Below, piece by piece: positions 51,434-59,851 of a stretch of 64,000 bases of DNA. Location: contig ONOU01000011.1 in assembly GCA_900319525.1 (NCBI GenBank), positions 1 to 64,000 of the forward strand, in the 5' to 3' direction. Position 1 is the stretch's first letter, and each line of letters starts with the position of its first letter. Origin of the DNA: an uncultured Prevotellaceae bacterium (GTDB lineage Bacteria > Bacteroidota > Bacteroidia > Bacteroidales > Muribaculaceae). A model generated the notes under the pieces. It worked only from the letters and a program-made list of their open reading frames with translations. It was not told where the DNA came from and did no database searches. The position numbers were made by a program, and so were the translations under genes.

Positions 51434-54265
51434 ATGAATATGAAAAGAGTATTTGCCTTGATGTTGCTGATGCTCATGCTCTTCAGCACCAACGTGATGA
51501 GGGCGCAGGAAATGCCGCCCATCCCCATGGACGATGCCGTGCGCATCGGCAAACTGGACTGCGGACTGACCTACTACATCCGCCACAACGACTACCCCGA
51601 GCATCGTGTGAACTTCTACATTGCACAGCGTGTGGGCTCCATCCAGGAGGAGGAGAGCCAGCGCGGTCTTGCCCACTTCCTGGAGCACATGGCCTTTAAC
51701 GGCAGTGAGCACTTCAATGGTGAGGGCAAGACTATCATCGACTACACCCGCTCGCTGGGTGTGGAGTTCGGCCGCGACATGAATGCCTACACCAGCATTG
51801 CCGAGACCGTATATAATATCAACAACGTGCCCAGCACGCGACAGAGCGCCCTTGACTCGTGTCTGCTCATCCTCAAGGACTGGAGCGGTGGCCTGCTGCT
51901 TACCGACGAGGAGATCGACAAGGAGCGCGGCGTCATCCATGAGGAGTGGCGACTGAGCCGCGGTGCACAGATGCGCATGCTCGAGAACAACCTCGAGACC
52001 CTGTATCCGGGCTCGAAGTACGGCAAGCGCATGCCCATCGGCCTGATGAGCGTGGTGGACAACTTCGCCTACAAGGAGCTGCGCGACTACTACCACAAGT
52101 GGTATCGCCCCGACAACCAGGCTCTAGTCATCGTGGGTGACGTGGATGTGGACCATATCGAGGCCCAGATCAAGGAGCTCTTCAAGGACTGCAAACTCGA
52201 TCCCAACGCCGCACAGGTGGTTGAAGAGCCAGTGCCCGACAATGAAACGGCCATCATCGTTGTCGACAAGGACAAGGAGCAGCAGGCCAGCAGCTCTCAG
52301 GTCATCTTCAAGCACGAGGCTGTGGAGAAAGAGGGTAAAACCACTCTTGACTATCTCCTCTATAACTACATGCGCGGCATGATGAGCAGCATGCTCAACA
52401 GCCGCCTGAGCGAGAAGGCACAGGATGCCGACTGCCCCTACCTGATGGGATATGCCTATGACGGCAACTACCTGCTGTCCAAGAACAAGGATGCCTTCAA
52501 CCTCGTGTACGTCCCCAAGGAGGGCATGACCGAGCAAGCCACCGAGTACATCGTTACCGAGGCCATGCGCGCCAAGGAGCACGGCTTTACCGAGACCGAG
52601 TACCTCCGTGCCCGTGAAGAGTACCTGAGCGGCCTGGAGAGCCAGTACAACGAACGCAACAAGGTGGACAACGATATCTATGGCCGCCAGTACTGCAGCC
52701 ATTACCTCGACAACGAGCCCATCCCCTCTATCGAGCAGAAGTATCAGATCATGAACCAGATCGTGCCCATGATTCCCGTCGAGGCCATCAACTCGATGCT
52801 GCCCGAGATCATCACCACCGATGGCAAGAACATGATTGTCGTGAGCTTCAACCAGGATAAGGAAGGCGCCGTTTATCCCACGCCCGATGCCATGAAGGCT
52901 GCCGTGGATGCCGGACTCAACGCCAAGGTCGAGGCCTATGTGGACAACGTGAAGCAGGAGCCCCTCATCGCCAAGTTGCCCAAGAAGGGTAAAATCGTCA
53001 AGGAGACCGAGAACAAGCAGTTCGGTTACAAGGAGCTGCAACTGAGCAACGGCGCTCGCGTCATCCTCAAGAAGACCGACCTCAAGGACGACGACATCCA
53101 GATGACGGCGCTGCAGCGCGGCGGCACCTCGATCTATGGCGAGAAAGATCAAGCCAACTTCTCACTCTTTGACGCCGTTGTTGAAGTGAGCGGACTGGGT
53201 GAGTTCAACAACACCGAACTCGAGAAAGCCCTCGCCGGCAAGCAGGTGAGCTGCAGCATGAACATGAACAGCGAGTTCAACAAGGTCAGTGGCTCATCGA
53301 CTGTCAAGGACTTGGAGACCCTATTCCAGCTCAACTACCTGATGTTCACCGACATCCGCAAGGACGAGAAAAAATTCAACAACCTGACGAGCCAGCTCGA
53401 CATGATACTCAAGAACAGGGATCTTGTCCCCGAGACGGCCTTCAGCGACTCGCTGAGCCTGACCCTGGGCAACCACAACTGGCGCAGCAAGCCCTTCACC
53501 GCCGAGATGGTCAAGCAGCTCGACTATGACCGCGCGCTGCAGATGGCCAAGGAGGTTACCGCCAACGCCGGCAGCTACACGTTCTACTTCGTCGGCTCGT
53601 TTGACGAGGCTGTCATCCGTCCGCTCATCGAACAGTACATCGCCAGCCTGCCCGGCAAGAAGGGTGCCAAGACCAACTGGGTAAACATCGACAACTACCC
53701 CGTCGGTCAGGTCATCAACCACTTCACCCGCAAGATGGAAGATCCCAAGGCCTACACCTCCATCTACTGGTATGACAAGACCACGCCCTACAGCATGGAG
53801 AACAACATCAAGGCTGACCTGCTGGCACGTGTTCTGGACAAGGTTTACCTGCAGAAGATCCGCGAGGATGCCGGTGCCGCCTATTCCACCAGCGCCAGCG
53901 GCTGGTCTACCTTGAACGGTGACAACCCCTTCAGCTGCATCTATGCCTACTGCCCCGTCAAGCCCGAGTACACCGACCTGGCACTGCAGATCATGAACGA
54001 TGAGCTCGTTGCTGCTGGCAAAAGCATCGACGCCAGCTCGCTCGAGGACTTCAAGGAGCTCCTGATCAAGGATTACAACAACGAGATCAAGGAAAACTGG
54101 TACTGGATGTGGGTACTCAACCGCTATGTGGAGCGTGGCATCGACCCCCACACCGGTTATATCGACATCGTCAAGGCTCAGACCCCCGAGACCATCGCTG
54201 CATTTGCCCGCCAGATCCTGGCCGCTGGCAACAAGGTTGAGGTAGTCATGACCCCTGCCGAGTAA
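51434..54265 (+). CDS. M16-family zinc peptidase, copy 2
   Basis: 943 aa from ATG 51434, chosen because it aligns with the paralogue's start (MNMKR...) and gives a clean signal peptide (NVMRAQ). Zinc motif HFLEH and DKERGVIHEEWR are intact, so both copies should be active. The N-terminal third is nearly identical to copy 1. The middle and C-terminal domains, which shape the substrate chamber, differ more (for example TALQRGGTSIYGEKDQANF versus SAFQRGGQSLYSEKDWANL), which hints at different substrate ranges. Own promoter and terminator. Confidence 0.92.
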   Translation: MNMKRVFALMLLMLMLFSTNVMRAQEMPPIPMDDAVRIGKLDCGLTYYIRHNDYPEHRVNFYIAQRVGSIQEEESQRGLAHFLEHMAFNGSEHFNGEGKTIIDYTRSLGVEFGRDMNAYTSIAETVYNINNVPSTRQSALDSCLLILKDWSGGLLLTDEEIDKERGVIHEEWRLSRGAQMRMLENNLETLYPGSKYGKRMPIGLMSVVDNFAYKELRDYYHKWYRPDNQALVIVGDVDVDHIEAQIKELFKDCKLDPNAAQVVEEPVPDNETAIIVVDKDKEQQASSSQVIFKHEAVEKEGKTTLDYLLYNYMRGMMSSMLNSRLSEKAQDADCPYLMGYAYDGNYLLSKNKDAFNLVYVPKEGMTEQATEYIVTEAMRAKEHGFTETEYLRAREEYLSGLESQYNERNKVDNDIYGRQYCSHYLDNEPIPSIEQKYQIMNQIVPMIPVEAINSMLPEIITTDGKNMIVVSFNQDKEGAVYPTPDAMKAAVDAGLNAKVEAYVDNVKQEPLIAKLPKKGKIVKETENKQFGYKELQLSNGARVILKKTDLKDDDIQMTALQRGGTSIYGEKDQANFSLFDAVVEVSGLGEFNNTELEKALAGKQVSCSMNMNSEFNKVSGSSTVKDLETLFQLNYLMFTDIRKDEKKFNNLTSQLDMILKNRDLVPETAFSDSLSLTLGNHNWRSKPFTAEMVKQLDYDRALQMAKEVTANAGSYTFYFVGSFDEAVIRPLIEQYIASLPGKKGAKTNWVNIDNYPVGQVINHFTRKMEDPKAYTSIYWYDKTTPYSMENNIKADLLARVLDKVYLQKIREDAGAAYSTSASGWSTLNGDNPFSCIYAYCPVKPEYTDLALQIMNDELVAAGKSIDASSLEDFKELLIKDYNNEIKENWYWMWVLNRYVERGIDPHTGYIDIVKAQTPETIAAFARQILAAGNKVEVVMTPAE

Positions 54266-54286
54266 CGATAAAACACCACCTTTAAC

Positions 54287-54325
54287 GAGCCAGAGACTCC
54301 ACACAAAGGGGCTCTGGCTCTGTTT
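54287..54325 (+). terminator. Intrinsic terminator of M16 copy 2
   Basis: GAGCCAGAG (54287-54295) pairs with CTCTGGCTC (54312-54320), then TGTTTATT. Confidence 0.8.
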
Positions 54326-54463
54326 ATTGCACCTTTTGAAGAACACCCCCCTTTACCTGTTATCCATCACTCATGAGATAATTATAGTGGTCATCAATAG
54401 TATTTTTCTGGAAGTTTTTGTAGTTTTCGACGGGTTGATGACGTCTAAAGGGCAAGAGTTGCT

Positions 54464-54471
54464 TATCTTTG
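54464..54471 (+). promoter_or_regulatory. -7 box upstream of the NatAB-like operon
   Basis: TATCTTTG, about 150 nt before the ABC ATP-binding gene; the leader would carry the heptad arrays and the structured element. Confidence 0.55.
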
Positions 54472-54513
54472 CAACTAACAACTAAGGACTAGAAACTTGA
54501 AACCAAGGACTAG
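54472..54513 (+). repeat. 7-bp-period array, left of the structured element
   Basis: Six in-phase heptads (CAACTAA twice, then GGACTAG, AAACTTG, AAACCAA and GGACTAG) directly abut the structured element at 54515. Confidence 0.8.
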
Positions 54514-54514
54514 A

Positions 54515-54576
54515 AAGGTGGTGCAAGCCGAACGCAATGAAAGCTTGCTTTCAATTGCTGAGGCGCAGCCCACCTT
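54515..54576 (+). ncRNA. Structured element, copy A (three-way-junction-like)
   Basis: Outer stem AAGGTG (54515-54520) with CACCTT (54571-54576), 5' linker GTGCAAGCCGAAC, inner hairpin 54534-54558 (GCAAT-GAAAG, CTTG loop, CTTTC-A-ATTGC) and 3' linker TGAGGCGCAGCC. Copy B at 60902 has the same linkers but different, compensated stems. Whether it acts as RNA (in the leader of the ABC operon) or as DNA is not known. Confidence 0.7.
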
Positions 54577-54594
54577 GCACGAGCAAAGCGAGTG

Positions 54595-54615
54595 AAACTA
54601 ACAACTAAAAACTAA
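54595..54615 (+). repeat. 7-bp-period array before the ABC gene
   Basis: Three in-phase heptads (AAACTAA, CAACTAA, AAACTAA) end 5 nt before the ATG at 54621. Confidence 0.8.
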
Positions 54616-54620
54616 ATATA

Positions 54621-55535
54621 ATGGCTTATCTCGACATCAACAACGTGGTGAAGCGCTACGAGGGGCATACCGCCCTCGACGGCGTTTCAATGCAGGTAGA
54701 GCAGGGTGTCATCTACGGCCTGCTGGGACCCAACGGTGCCGGCAAGAGCACCCTGATACGCATCATCAACCGCATCCTCTCCGCCGATGAGGGCACCGTG
54801 ACGCTCAATGGCAAACAGATGACCGACGACGACATCACCCACATCGGCTACCTGCCCGAGGAACGCGGCCTGTACAAGAAAATGAAGGTGGGAGACCACA
54901 TCGTGTATCTGGGACGGCTCAAGGGCATGACCAAGGCCGATGCTGTGGCCTCGATGCACTGGTGGCTCGACCGCTTTGACCTCAAGCAGTGGGAAAACAA
55001 GAAGGTGGAGAACCTGTCCAAGGGCATGCAGCAGAAGGTGCAGTTCATCGGCACCGTCATCCATCGACCGCCGCTGTTGATCTTTGACGAACCGTTCTCG
55101 GGCTTTGACCCCGTCAATGCCGAACAGTTGAAGGTCGAGATCCTGGCCCTGCGCGACCAGGGCAGCACCATCCTGTTCTCGACCCACAACATGGCGTCGG
55201 TCGAGGAGGTGTGCCAGCAGATCACCCTGCTCAACCATGCCCATGTGGTGCTCACCGGCAGCGTTGACGAGGTGAAGCAGCAGCACAAGAAGAACATCAT
55301 CGCCGTGCAGACGCCCGACGTGATCGAGGCTAACGACGCCCTGTTCACCCTGCTGCCGCCCGACCCCGTGAAAAAGCACGAAACCCGCATCAAGCTGGCC
55401 CAGGGCGTTAACGTGCGCGATACCATCAACTGGCTCAACGAGCATTACCGTCTCACGGGCTTCACCGAGGTGCTGCCCAGCATGAACGAGATTTTCATCG
55501 AAACCGTCAAATCCAAAAACGCTACAGAACAATGA
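54621..55535 (+). CDS. ABC transporter ATP-binding protein (NatA-like)
   Basis: 304 aa. Walker A GLLGPNGAGKSTLIRIINR, signature NLSKGMQQKVQFIGT, Walker B LLIFDEPFSGFDP, switch STHNMASVEE. The C-terminal ~80 residues form the extra domain common in NatA/DrrA-type exporters (DUF4162-like). It overlaps the permease gene by 4 bp. NatAB-type systems export sodium or drugs; the substrate here is unknown. Confidence 0.9.
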   Translation: MAYLDINNVVKRYEGHTALDGVSMQVEQGVIYGLLGPNGAGKSTLIRIINRILSADEGTVTLNGKQMTDDDITHIGYLPEERGLYKKMKVGDHIVYLGRLKGMTKADAVASMHWWLDRFDLKQWENKKVENLSKGMQQKVQFIGTVIHRPPLLIFDEPFSGFDPVNAEQLKVEILALRDQGSTILFSTHNMASVEEVCQQITLLNHAHVVLTGSVDEVKQQHKKNIIAVQTPDVIEANDALFTLLPPDPVKKHETRIKLAQGVNVRDTINWLNEHYRLTGFTEVLPSMNEIFIETVKSKNATEQ

Positions 55536-56836
55536 ATAAGCTTCGCCTCATCATCGCCCGTGAATACATGTCGATCGTCGGGCGCAAGTCATTCATCTTT
55601 ATGACCCTGGGCATGCCCCTGTTGTTTATCCTCATCATGGCCGTTCCCATCGGGCTGGCCTATCTCAACGACAAGGGCAGCGACACCCAGCAGATTGCCG
55701 TCATCGACGAGACGGGCCGCTATGCCGCTGCGCTCAAGAGCGACGACATGTACAGCTTTGTCGCCATCAAGGGCGACACCGTGACCAATGCCCGCGAGTT
55801 CTATGACAAGGCGAGCGGCAGCCTTGACGCCATTATCATCATACCGCGCGATGTGGACAGCACCGGCGTGGTGAACATCTTCAGCGAGGGAACCATCACT
55901 CCCGCCCTGGTGTCTAACGTGCGCAGCGTCCTCGCCGATACCATCCAGAGCGCCCACCTTGCCGCCATGGGCATCCCCAACCTGCAAGAGATGGTAGATA
56001 AGGCCCACATCGATGTGGACGTGCGTTCCATCAAGTGGAGCGAGGAGGGCGAGCAGGAGTCCTCGACCGATGCCGCCATGGGACTGGGGCTGATGCTATC
56101 GCTGTTCACCTATATGTTTGTGCTCATGTATGGTGCGATGATCATGAACAGCGTCATCGAGGAGAAGACCAACCGCATCGTCGAGGTTGTCGTGAGCAGT
56201 TGCCGGCCCTTCCAGCTCATGCTGGGCAAAATCATCGGTGTGGGCCTTGTGGGCCTGACGCAGATGGCCATCTGGATTGTGCTGCTCGCTATCGTCGGCA
56301 CGATTGCCGGTGGCGCGTTTGGAATTGGCAACGTATCGCCCGACGCAGTATCGCCCGAGGCACTGGCTTCGGCTAAGGATATGGGAGCCATCCAGGCTAT
56401 TGTGCGCGAGACGCTCTCAATCAACTATGTGCCCATCATTGTGGGCTTCATTCTCTACTTCATCGGTGGCTACCTGCTTTACAGCTCGCTATTCGCGGGA
56501 CTGGGATCAGCCGTGGATCAGCCTAGCGACTCGTCACAGTTCATGACCCCCGTGATGCTGATTATGATTATTGCCCTGTATGCCGGCATTTTCTGCATGG
56601 AGAATCCTTCGGGACCCACTGCCGTGTGGTGCTCCATCATCCCGTTCACCTCACCCGTGGTGATGATGGTGAGATTACCCTTCGGCGTACCCACGTGGCA
56701 ACTGATATTGAGCATCGCTCTGCTGTTCGGCACCGCGCTCTTCATCACCTGGCTCGCCGCACGCATCTACCGCCGCGGCATCCTGCACTACGGCAAGAAG
56801 GCCTCTTTCAGCGACCTGTTCAAGTGGATGAGGTGA
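55532..56836 (+). CDS. ABC transporter permease (NatB-like, ABC2_membrane_3)
   Basis: 434 aa. Membrane helix 1 (MTLGMPLLFILIMAVPIGLAYL) is followed by a large extracytoplasmic domain (about 45-190) and five further helices from about 190 to 420. The motifs NSVIEEKTNRIVEVVVSSCRPFQLMLGKIIGVGLVGLTQ (reads across 208-246) are typical of NatB-type permeases. Starts within the ATPase stop (ATGA). Followed by a heptad array and dtd. Confidence 0.9.
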   Translation: MNKLRLIIAREYMSIVGRKSFIFMTLGMPLLFILIMAVPIGLAYLNDKGSDTQQIAVIDETGRYAAALKSDDMYSFVAIKGDTVTNAREFYDKASGSLDAIIIIPRDVDSTGVVNIFSEGTITPALVSNVRSVLADTIQSAHLAAMGIPNLQEMVDKAHIDVDVRSIKWSEEGEQESSTDAAMGLGLMLSLFTYMFVLMYGAMIMNSVIEEKTNRIVEVVVSSCRPFQLMLGKIIGVGLVGLTQMAIWIVLLAIVGTIAGGAFGIGNVSPDAVSPEALASAKDMGAIQAIVRETLSINYVPIIVGFILYFIGGYLLYSSLFAGLGSAVDQPSDSSQFMTPVMLIMIIALYAGIFCMENPSGPTAVWCSIIPFTSPVVMMVRLPFGVPTWQLILSIALLFGTALFITWLAARIYRRGILHYGKKASFSDLFKWMR

Positions 56837-56853
56837 TGCGGGCTTTGCCCGCG

Positions 56854-56953
56854 GGTTAGGGCTTAGAGCTTAGGGTGCATCCGCACCTATAGCCTATAGT
56901 CTAACAACTTAAAACTTAAAACTTAAAACTTAAAACTAAGAACTAACAACTAC
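56854..56953. repeat. 100-bp array of 7-bp-period repeats before dtd
   Basis: Starts with heptads of the inverted type (GTTAGGG, CTTAGAG, CTTAGGG at 56854-56874), then CCTATAG twice, then eight of the CTAA/CTTA type (56898-56953) ending 3 nt before the dtd ATG. AAACTTA is repeated three times exactly. Confidence 0.85.
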
Positions 56954-56956
56954 CAC

Positions 56957-57409
56957 ATGAGAATCGTGATACAACGGGTGACCGAGGCTTCGGTCACCAT
57001 CGACGGACAGTTGCACAGCACCATCGGCCACGGCATGATGGTGCTGGTGGGCGTCCGTGAGGGAGACACCCTCGACGACATGCGCTGGCTGGCGCAAAAG
57101 ACGGTGAACCTGCGCATCTTTGACGACGAGCAGGGCGTGATGAACCGCAGCATCATCGATGCAGGCGGCGAGGTGCTGGCCGTCAGCCAGTTCACCCTCA
57201 ACGCCTCGACCAAGAAGGGTAACCGCCCCAGCTACATCCACGCTGCTGGTCACGACGTGGCCGTGCCGCTCTATGAGGCCTACTGCGACGAGGTGGCCCA
57301 GCTACTGGGCAAGCCCACCAAGAAAGGCGTATTCGGCGCCGAGATGCAGGTCGCCCTCATCAACGACGGTCCCGTCACCATTATCATCGACAGCCGCCTC
57401 AAGGAGTAG
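56957..57409 (+). CDS. dtd: D-aminoacyl-tRNA deacylase
   Basis: 150 aa, the standard DTD length. Motifs SQFTL (with the active-site Thr region) and NDGPVTIIIDS (GPV cross-subunit motif) are both present, as is the N-terminal MRIVIQRVTEASVTIDG. The enzyme removes D-amino acids, and mischarged Gly, from tRNAs. The gene lies between two heptad arrays in opposite orientation, so it sits in a repeat-bounded cassette. Confidence 0.96.
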   Translation: MRIVIQRVTEASVTIDGQLHSTIGHGMMVLVGVREGDTLDDMRWLAQKTVNLRIFDDEQGVMNRSIIDAGGEVLAVSQFTLNASTKKGNRPSYIHAAGHDVAVPLYEAYCDEVAQLLGKPTKKGVFGAEMQVALINDGPVTIIIDSRLKE

Positions 57410-57436
57410 TCAGTCTTTGGATGCCGATGCCCCCAA

Positions 57437-57471
57437 GGTGCGGATGCCCTCTAAGCTCTAAGCCCTAACCC
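57437..57471. repeat. Inverted partner of the array upstream of dtd
   Basis: The reverse complement of this stretch (CTCTAAG twice, then CCCTAAC) matches 56853-56888 with few differences, including the outer GCATCCGCACC. Together they flank dtd as an inverted repeat of about 36 bp. Confidence 0.75.
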
Positions 57472-57511
57472 TTCATGATTGCAAAGCGGCGTGCCGCTTT
57501 GCAATCATGAA
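57472..57511. terminator. 19-bp perfect palindrome after dtd
   Basis: 57472-57490 pairs perfectly with 57493-57511 (arms start TTCATGATTGCAAAGCGGC) around a 2-nt centre. There is no U-run, so it may be a bidirectional terminator or a cruciform or repeat element. Confidence 0.7.
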
Positions 57512-57562
57512 ATATTTAGTTAAATTCACATTCCTAATCACTGCGATTTGGAAAAATATGGC

Positions 57563-57570
57563 TACCTTTG
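57563..57570 (+). promoter_or_regulatory. -7 box of pdxJ
   Basis: TACCTTTG, 45 nt before the pdxJ ATG; no consensus -33. Confidence 0.6.
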
Positions 57571-57615
57571 CAGGTTGTAGCGCCCAAGCGCATTAGAAAA
57601 ACTTAATTTTAAATC

Positions 57616-58329
57616 ATGATCAACCTGAGTGTAAACGTCAACAAAATAGCTACCCTGCGCAACGCGCGTGGCGGTAACGTCCCTAATGTCCAGCAAGTAG
57701 CCATGGATTGTGAGCGCTTTGGCGCCAATGGTATCACCGTACATCCCCGTCCCGACGAGCGACACATTCGCCGCAGCGACGTGTTTGCCCTGCGCCCTCT
57801 CGTGCGCACCGAGTTCAACATCGAGGGCTATCCCAGCGAGCAGTTCATGGATCTGGTGCTGTCCGTGCGGCCCACCCAGGCCACACTTGTCCCCGACGGC
57901 CCCAACGTGCTCACCTCATCGGCAGGATGGGATGTGGAGCCCAACATGGAGTTCCTCACCGGCATCGTTGACCGGTTGAAAGAGGCAGGCATCCGCACGA
58001 GCATCTTTGTGGGCACCGACCTGGACAACATCCGCGCTGCAGCGCGCACCGGTGCCGACCGCGTGGAGCTCTACACCGGCCCCTTTGCCGAGGAGTATGA
58101 GACCGACCCCGAGGGCGCCGTCGCCCCCTTTACCACTGCCGCCCTGGCTGCCCACAGCGTAGGTCTGGGCCTGAATGCCGGCCACGACCTGAACCTGAAG
58201 AACCTCAAGTTTTTCCAGCAGCATGTCCCTCACCTGAGCGAGGTATCGATCGGTCACGCCCTGATTGCCGACGCGCTGTACCTGGGTCTAGAGGCCACCA
58301 TCAAGGCCTATAAGGAGTGTTTGAAATAA
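57616..58329 (+). CDS. pdxJ: Pyridoxine 5'-phosphate synthase
   Basis: 237 aa. Conserved regions: [69 protein letters not shown] and [15 protein letters not shown]. It joins 1-deoxyxylulose-5-phosphate and 3-amino-2-oxopropyl phosphate to make vitamin B6. The N-terminal [11 protein letters not shown] replaces the VNIDHVATLRN of E. coli, as is usual in Bacteroidetes. First gene of the cluster with the ExbBD-TonB genes. Confidence 0.96.
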   Translation: MINLSVNVNKIATLRNARGGNVPNVQQVAMDCERFGANGITVHPRPDERHIRRSDVFALRPLVRTEFNIEGYPSEQFMDLVLSVRPTQATLVPDGPNVLTSSAGWDVEPNMEFLTGIVDRLKEAGIRTSIFVGTDLDNIRAAARTGADRVELYTGPFAEEYETDPEGAVAPFTTAALAAHSVGLGLNAGHDLNLKNLKFFQQHVPHLSEVSIGHALIADALYLGLEATIKAYKECLK

Positions 58330-58399
58330 AAACGACTATTTCACGTTATATAAGAGTGTAATCAGCAACAAACAAGAATAACCAAATAAACGAATCACA

Positions 58400-59191
58400 A
58401 TGTCAATCCTCAACATGATTCTTGCCCAAGTAACGCCTGCCGACACAATGATCCAGCAGGCCACCGACACCTTGCAGCAGGCCATCGACAGCGCCGCTCA
58501 GGTTGTTACCGACAGTGCTGCAGCCGTCGCTGCGGCTACCGCTCCCGCCAGTGCCGAACCCGTTGTCAAGGAACTCTCGGTGTGGGACCTCACCATGGCA
58601 GGCGGATGGCTCATGATACCGCTGGCCCTGCTGGCTGTCGTGAGCATCTACATCTTTTTTGAGCGCCTGTTTGCCATCAATCGTGCCAATCGTCAGGACC
58701 GCACCTTCATGGACCGCATCAAGGACCTCATCCACCGCGGCGAGGTCGATCAGGCCCTGTCGCTGTGCCGTGACACCAACACCCCCTACTCCCGCATGAT
58801 CGAGAAGGGCGTTACCCGCATCGGCCGCCCCATGAACGATGTGCTCGTTACCATCGAGAACGTCGGCAACATGGAGATTGCCAAACTCGAGAAGGGCTTT
58901 AACTGGCTGGCCACCACCGCTGCCGGCGCTCCCATGATCGGTTTCCTGGGCACCGTCACCGGTATGGTGCAGGCCTTCTTCCAGCTTGCCAGTGCAGGCA
59001 ACAACAGCAACGTGACCATCCTGGCCAGCGGCATCTACCAGGCCCTGGTGACCACCGTAGCCGGTCTGATTGTCGGTATCGTTGCCCTGTTTGCCTACAA
59101 CTACCTCACCTCGCGCGTCAACAAGGTGATGAACAAGCTCGAGGGTAAGACGATGGAATTTATGGACCTGCTCAACGAGCCTGCCAAGTAA
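58400..59191 (+). CDS. exbB: MotA/TolQ/ExbB proton channel protein
   Basis: 263 aa. An Ala/Thr-rich N-terminal stretch (about 1-58) is followed by three membrane helices: GGWLMIPLALLAVVSIYIFFERLF, then WLATTAAGAPMIGFLGTVTGMVQAFFQLA, and LVTTVAGLIVGIVALFAYNYL. The TTAAGAPMIGFLGTVTGM block carries the conserved proton-path residues. It forms the stator of a TonB-type energy-transducing complex with the next two genes. Confidence 0.92.
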   Translation: MSILNMILAQVTPADTMIQQATDTLQQAIDSAAQVVTDSAAAVAAATAPASAEPVVKELSVWDLTMAGGWLMIPLALLAVVSIYIFFERLFAINRANRQDRTFMDRIKDLIHRGEVDQALSLCRDTNTPYSRMIEKGVTRIGRPMNDVLVTIENVGNMEIAKLEKGFNWLATTAAGAPMIGFLGTVTGMVQAFFQLASAGNNSNVTILASGIYQALVTTVAGLIVGIVALFAYNYLTSRVNKVMNKLEGKTMEFMDLLNEPAK

Positions 59192-59329
59192 TTTAGGTTT
59201 TAGGATTTAGGCGTTAGGTTTTAAGTGTTAGTTTTTAGGCGCTAGTAATCATACTTACAACTTAAAACTTTCAACTTAAAACTTGAAAACCATCAACTAA
59301 AAACTAACAACTAAGAACTAAAAACTAAA
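59192..59329. repeat. 138-bp two-armed 7-bp-period array
   Basis: Eight heptads of the TTTAGGN type (59192-59247) and eleven of the ACTTAAA/AACTAAN type (59253-59329), with 5 nt between. Each half keeps a strict 7-bp phase. The halves are roughly reverse complements, so the array can form a long imperfect hairpin between exbB and exbD. Confidence 0.85.
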
Positions 59330-59335
59330 TCGATT

Positions 59336-59839
59336 ATGGCACTCAAGAGACAGCACAATACCCTGTCGATGTTCAGCATGGCATCGATGACCGACGTCAT
59401 CTTCCTGCTGCTCATCTTCTTCATGGTCACCTCGACGTTTGTCTTCCCGTCGGCGCTGGAGGTGAACCTGCCGCAGAGCAGCGAGCAGACCGCCATCAAG
59501 CCATCGACACGCATCTATGTAGACAAGGACCTCAACATGTATGCCACACAGACCACCGACACCGGCGAGAGCGACCTCTTGCCCATCGCGCCCGAGCAGC
59601 TCGAAGGCTTCATGCAGGCCCTCAAGGCCGGCAACCCCGATGAGTTTGTCGCCGTGTATGCCGACGAGGAGGTGAACTATGGCAAGATCGTCGAGATCCT
59701 CGACAAGGGCTCCAAGCAGGGCGTGAAGATCGTTCTGGCCACCAAGCCCAGCGAGGCCACCTTCGGCCCCAGTGACGCCGACGCCATCGTAGCCCAGGAA
59801 CCCGTCACCATCACCGAGCCCGTACCCACCAACCCTTAA
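59336..59839 (+). CDS. exbD: ExbD/TolR-family protein
   Basis: 167 aa. A single membrane helix (MTDVIFLLLIFFMVTSTFV) with the key Asp (S-M-T-D-V) near residue 19 is followed by a periplasmic domain with VYADEEVNYGKIVEILDKGSKQG. It couples proton flow through ExbB to TonB. It lies 144 nt after exbB across the heptad array and 12 nt before the tonB-like gene. Confidence 0.92.
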   Translation: MALKRQHNTLSMFSMASMTDVIFLLLIFFMVTSTFVFPSALEVNLPQSSEQTAIKPSTRIYVDKDLNMYATQTTDTGESDLLPIAPEQLEGFMQALKAGNPDEFVAVYADEEVNYGKIVEILDKGSKQGVKIVLATKPSEATFGPSDADAIVAQEPVTITEPVPTNP

Positions 59840-59851
59840 TGCGTCATCACG

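Noticed and set aside
56854-59329. Heptad arrays considered as CRISPR or VNTR coding repeats
   Set aside because: There are no spacers of constant length and no cas genes; a 7-bp period cannot encode a repeat protein in one frame and every unit holds stop codons.
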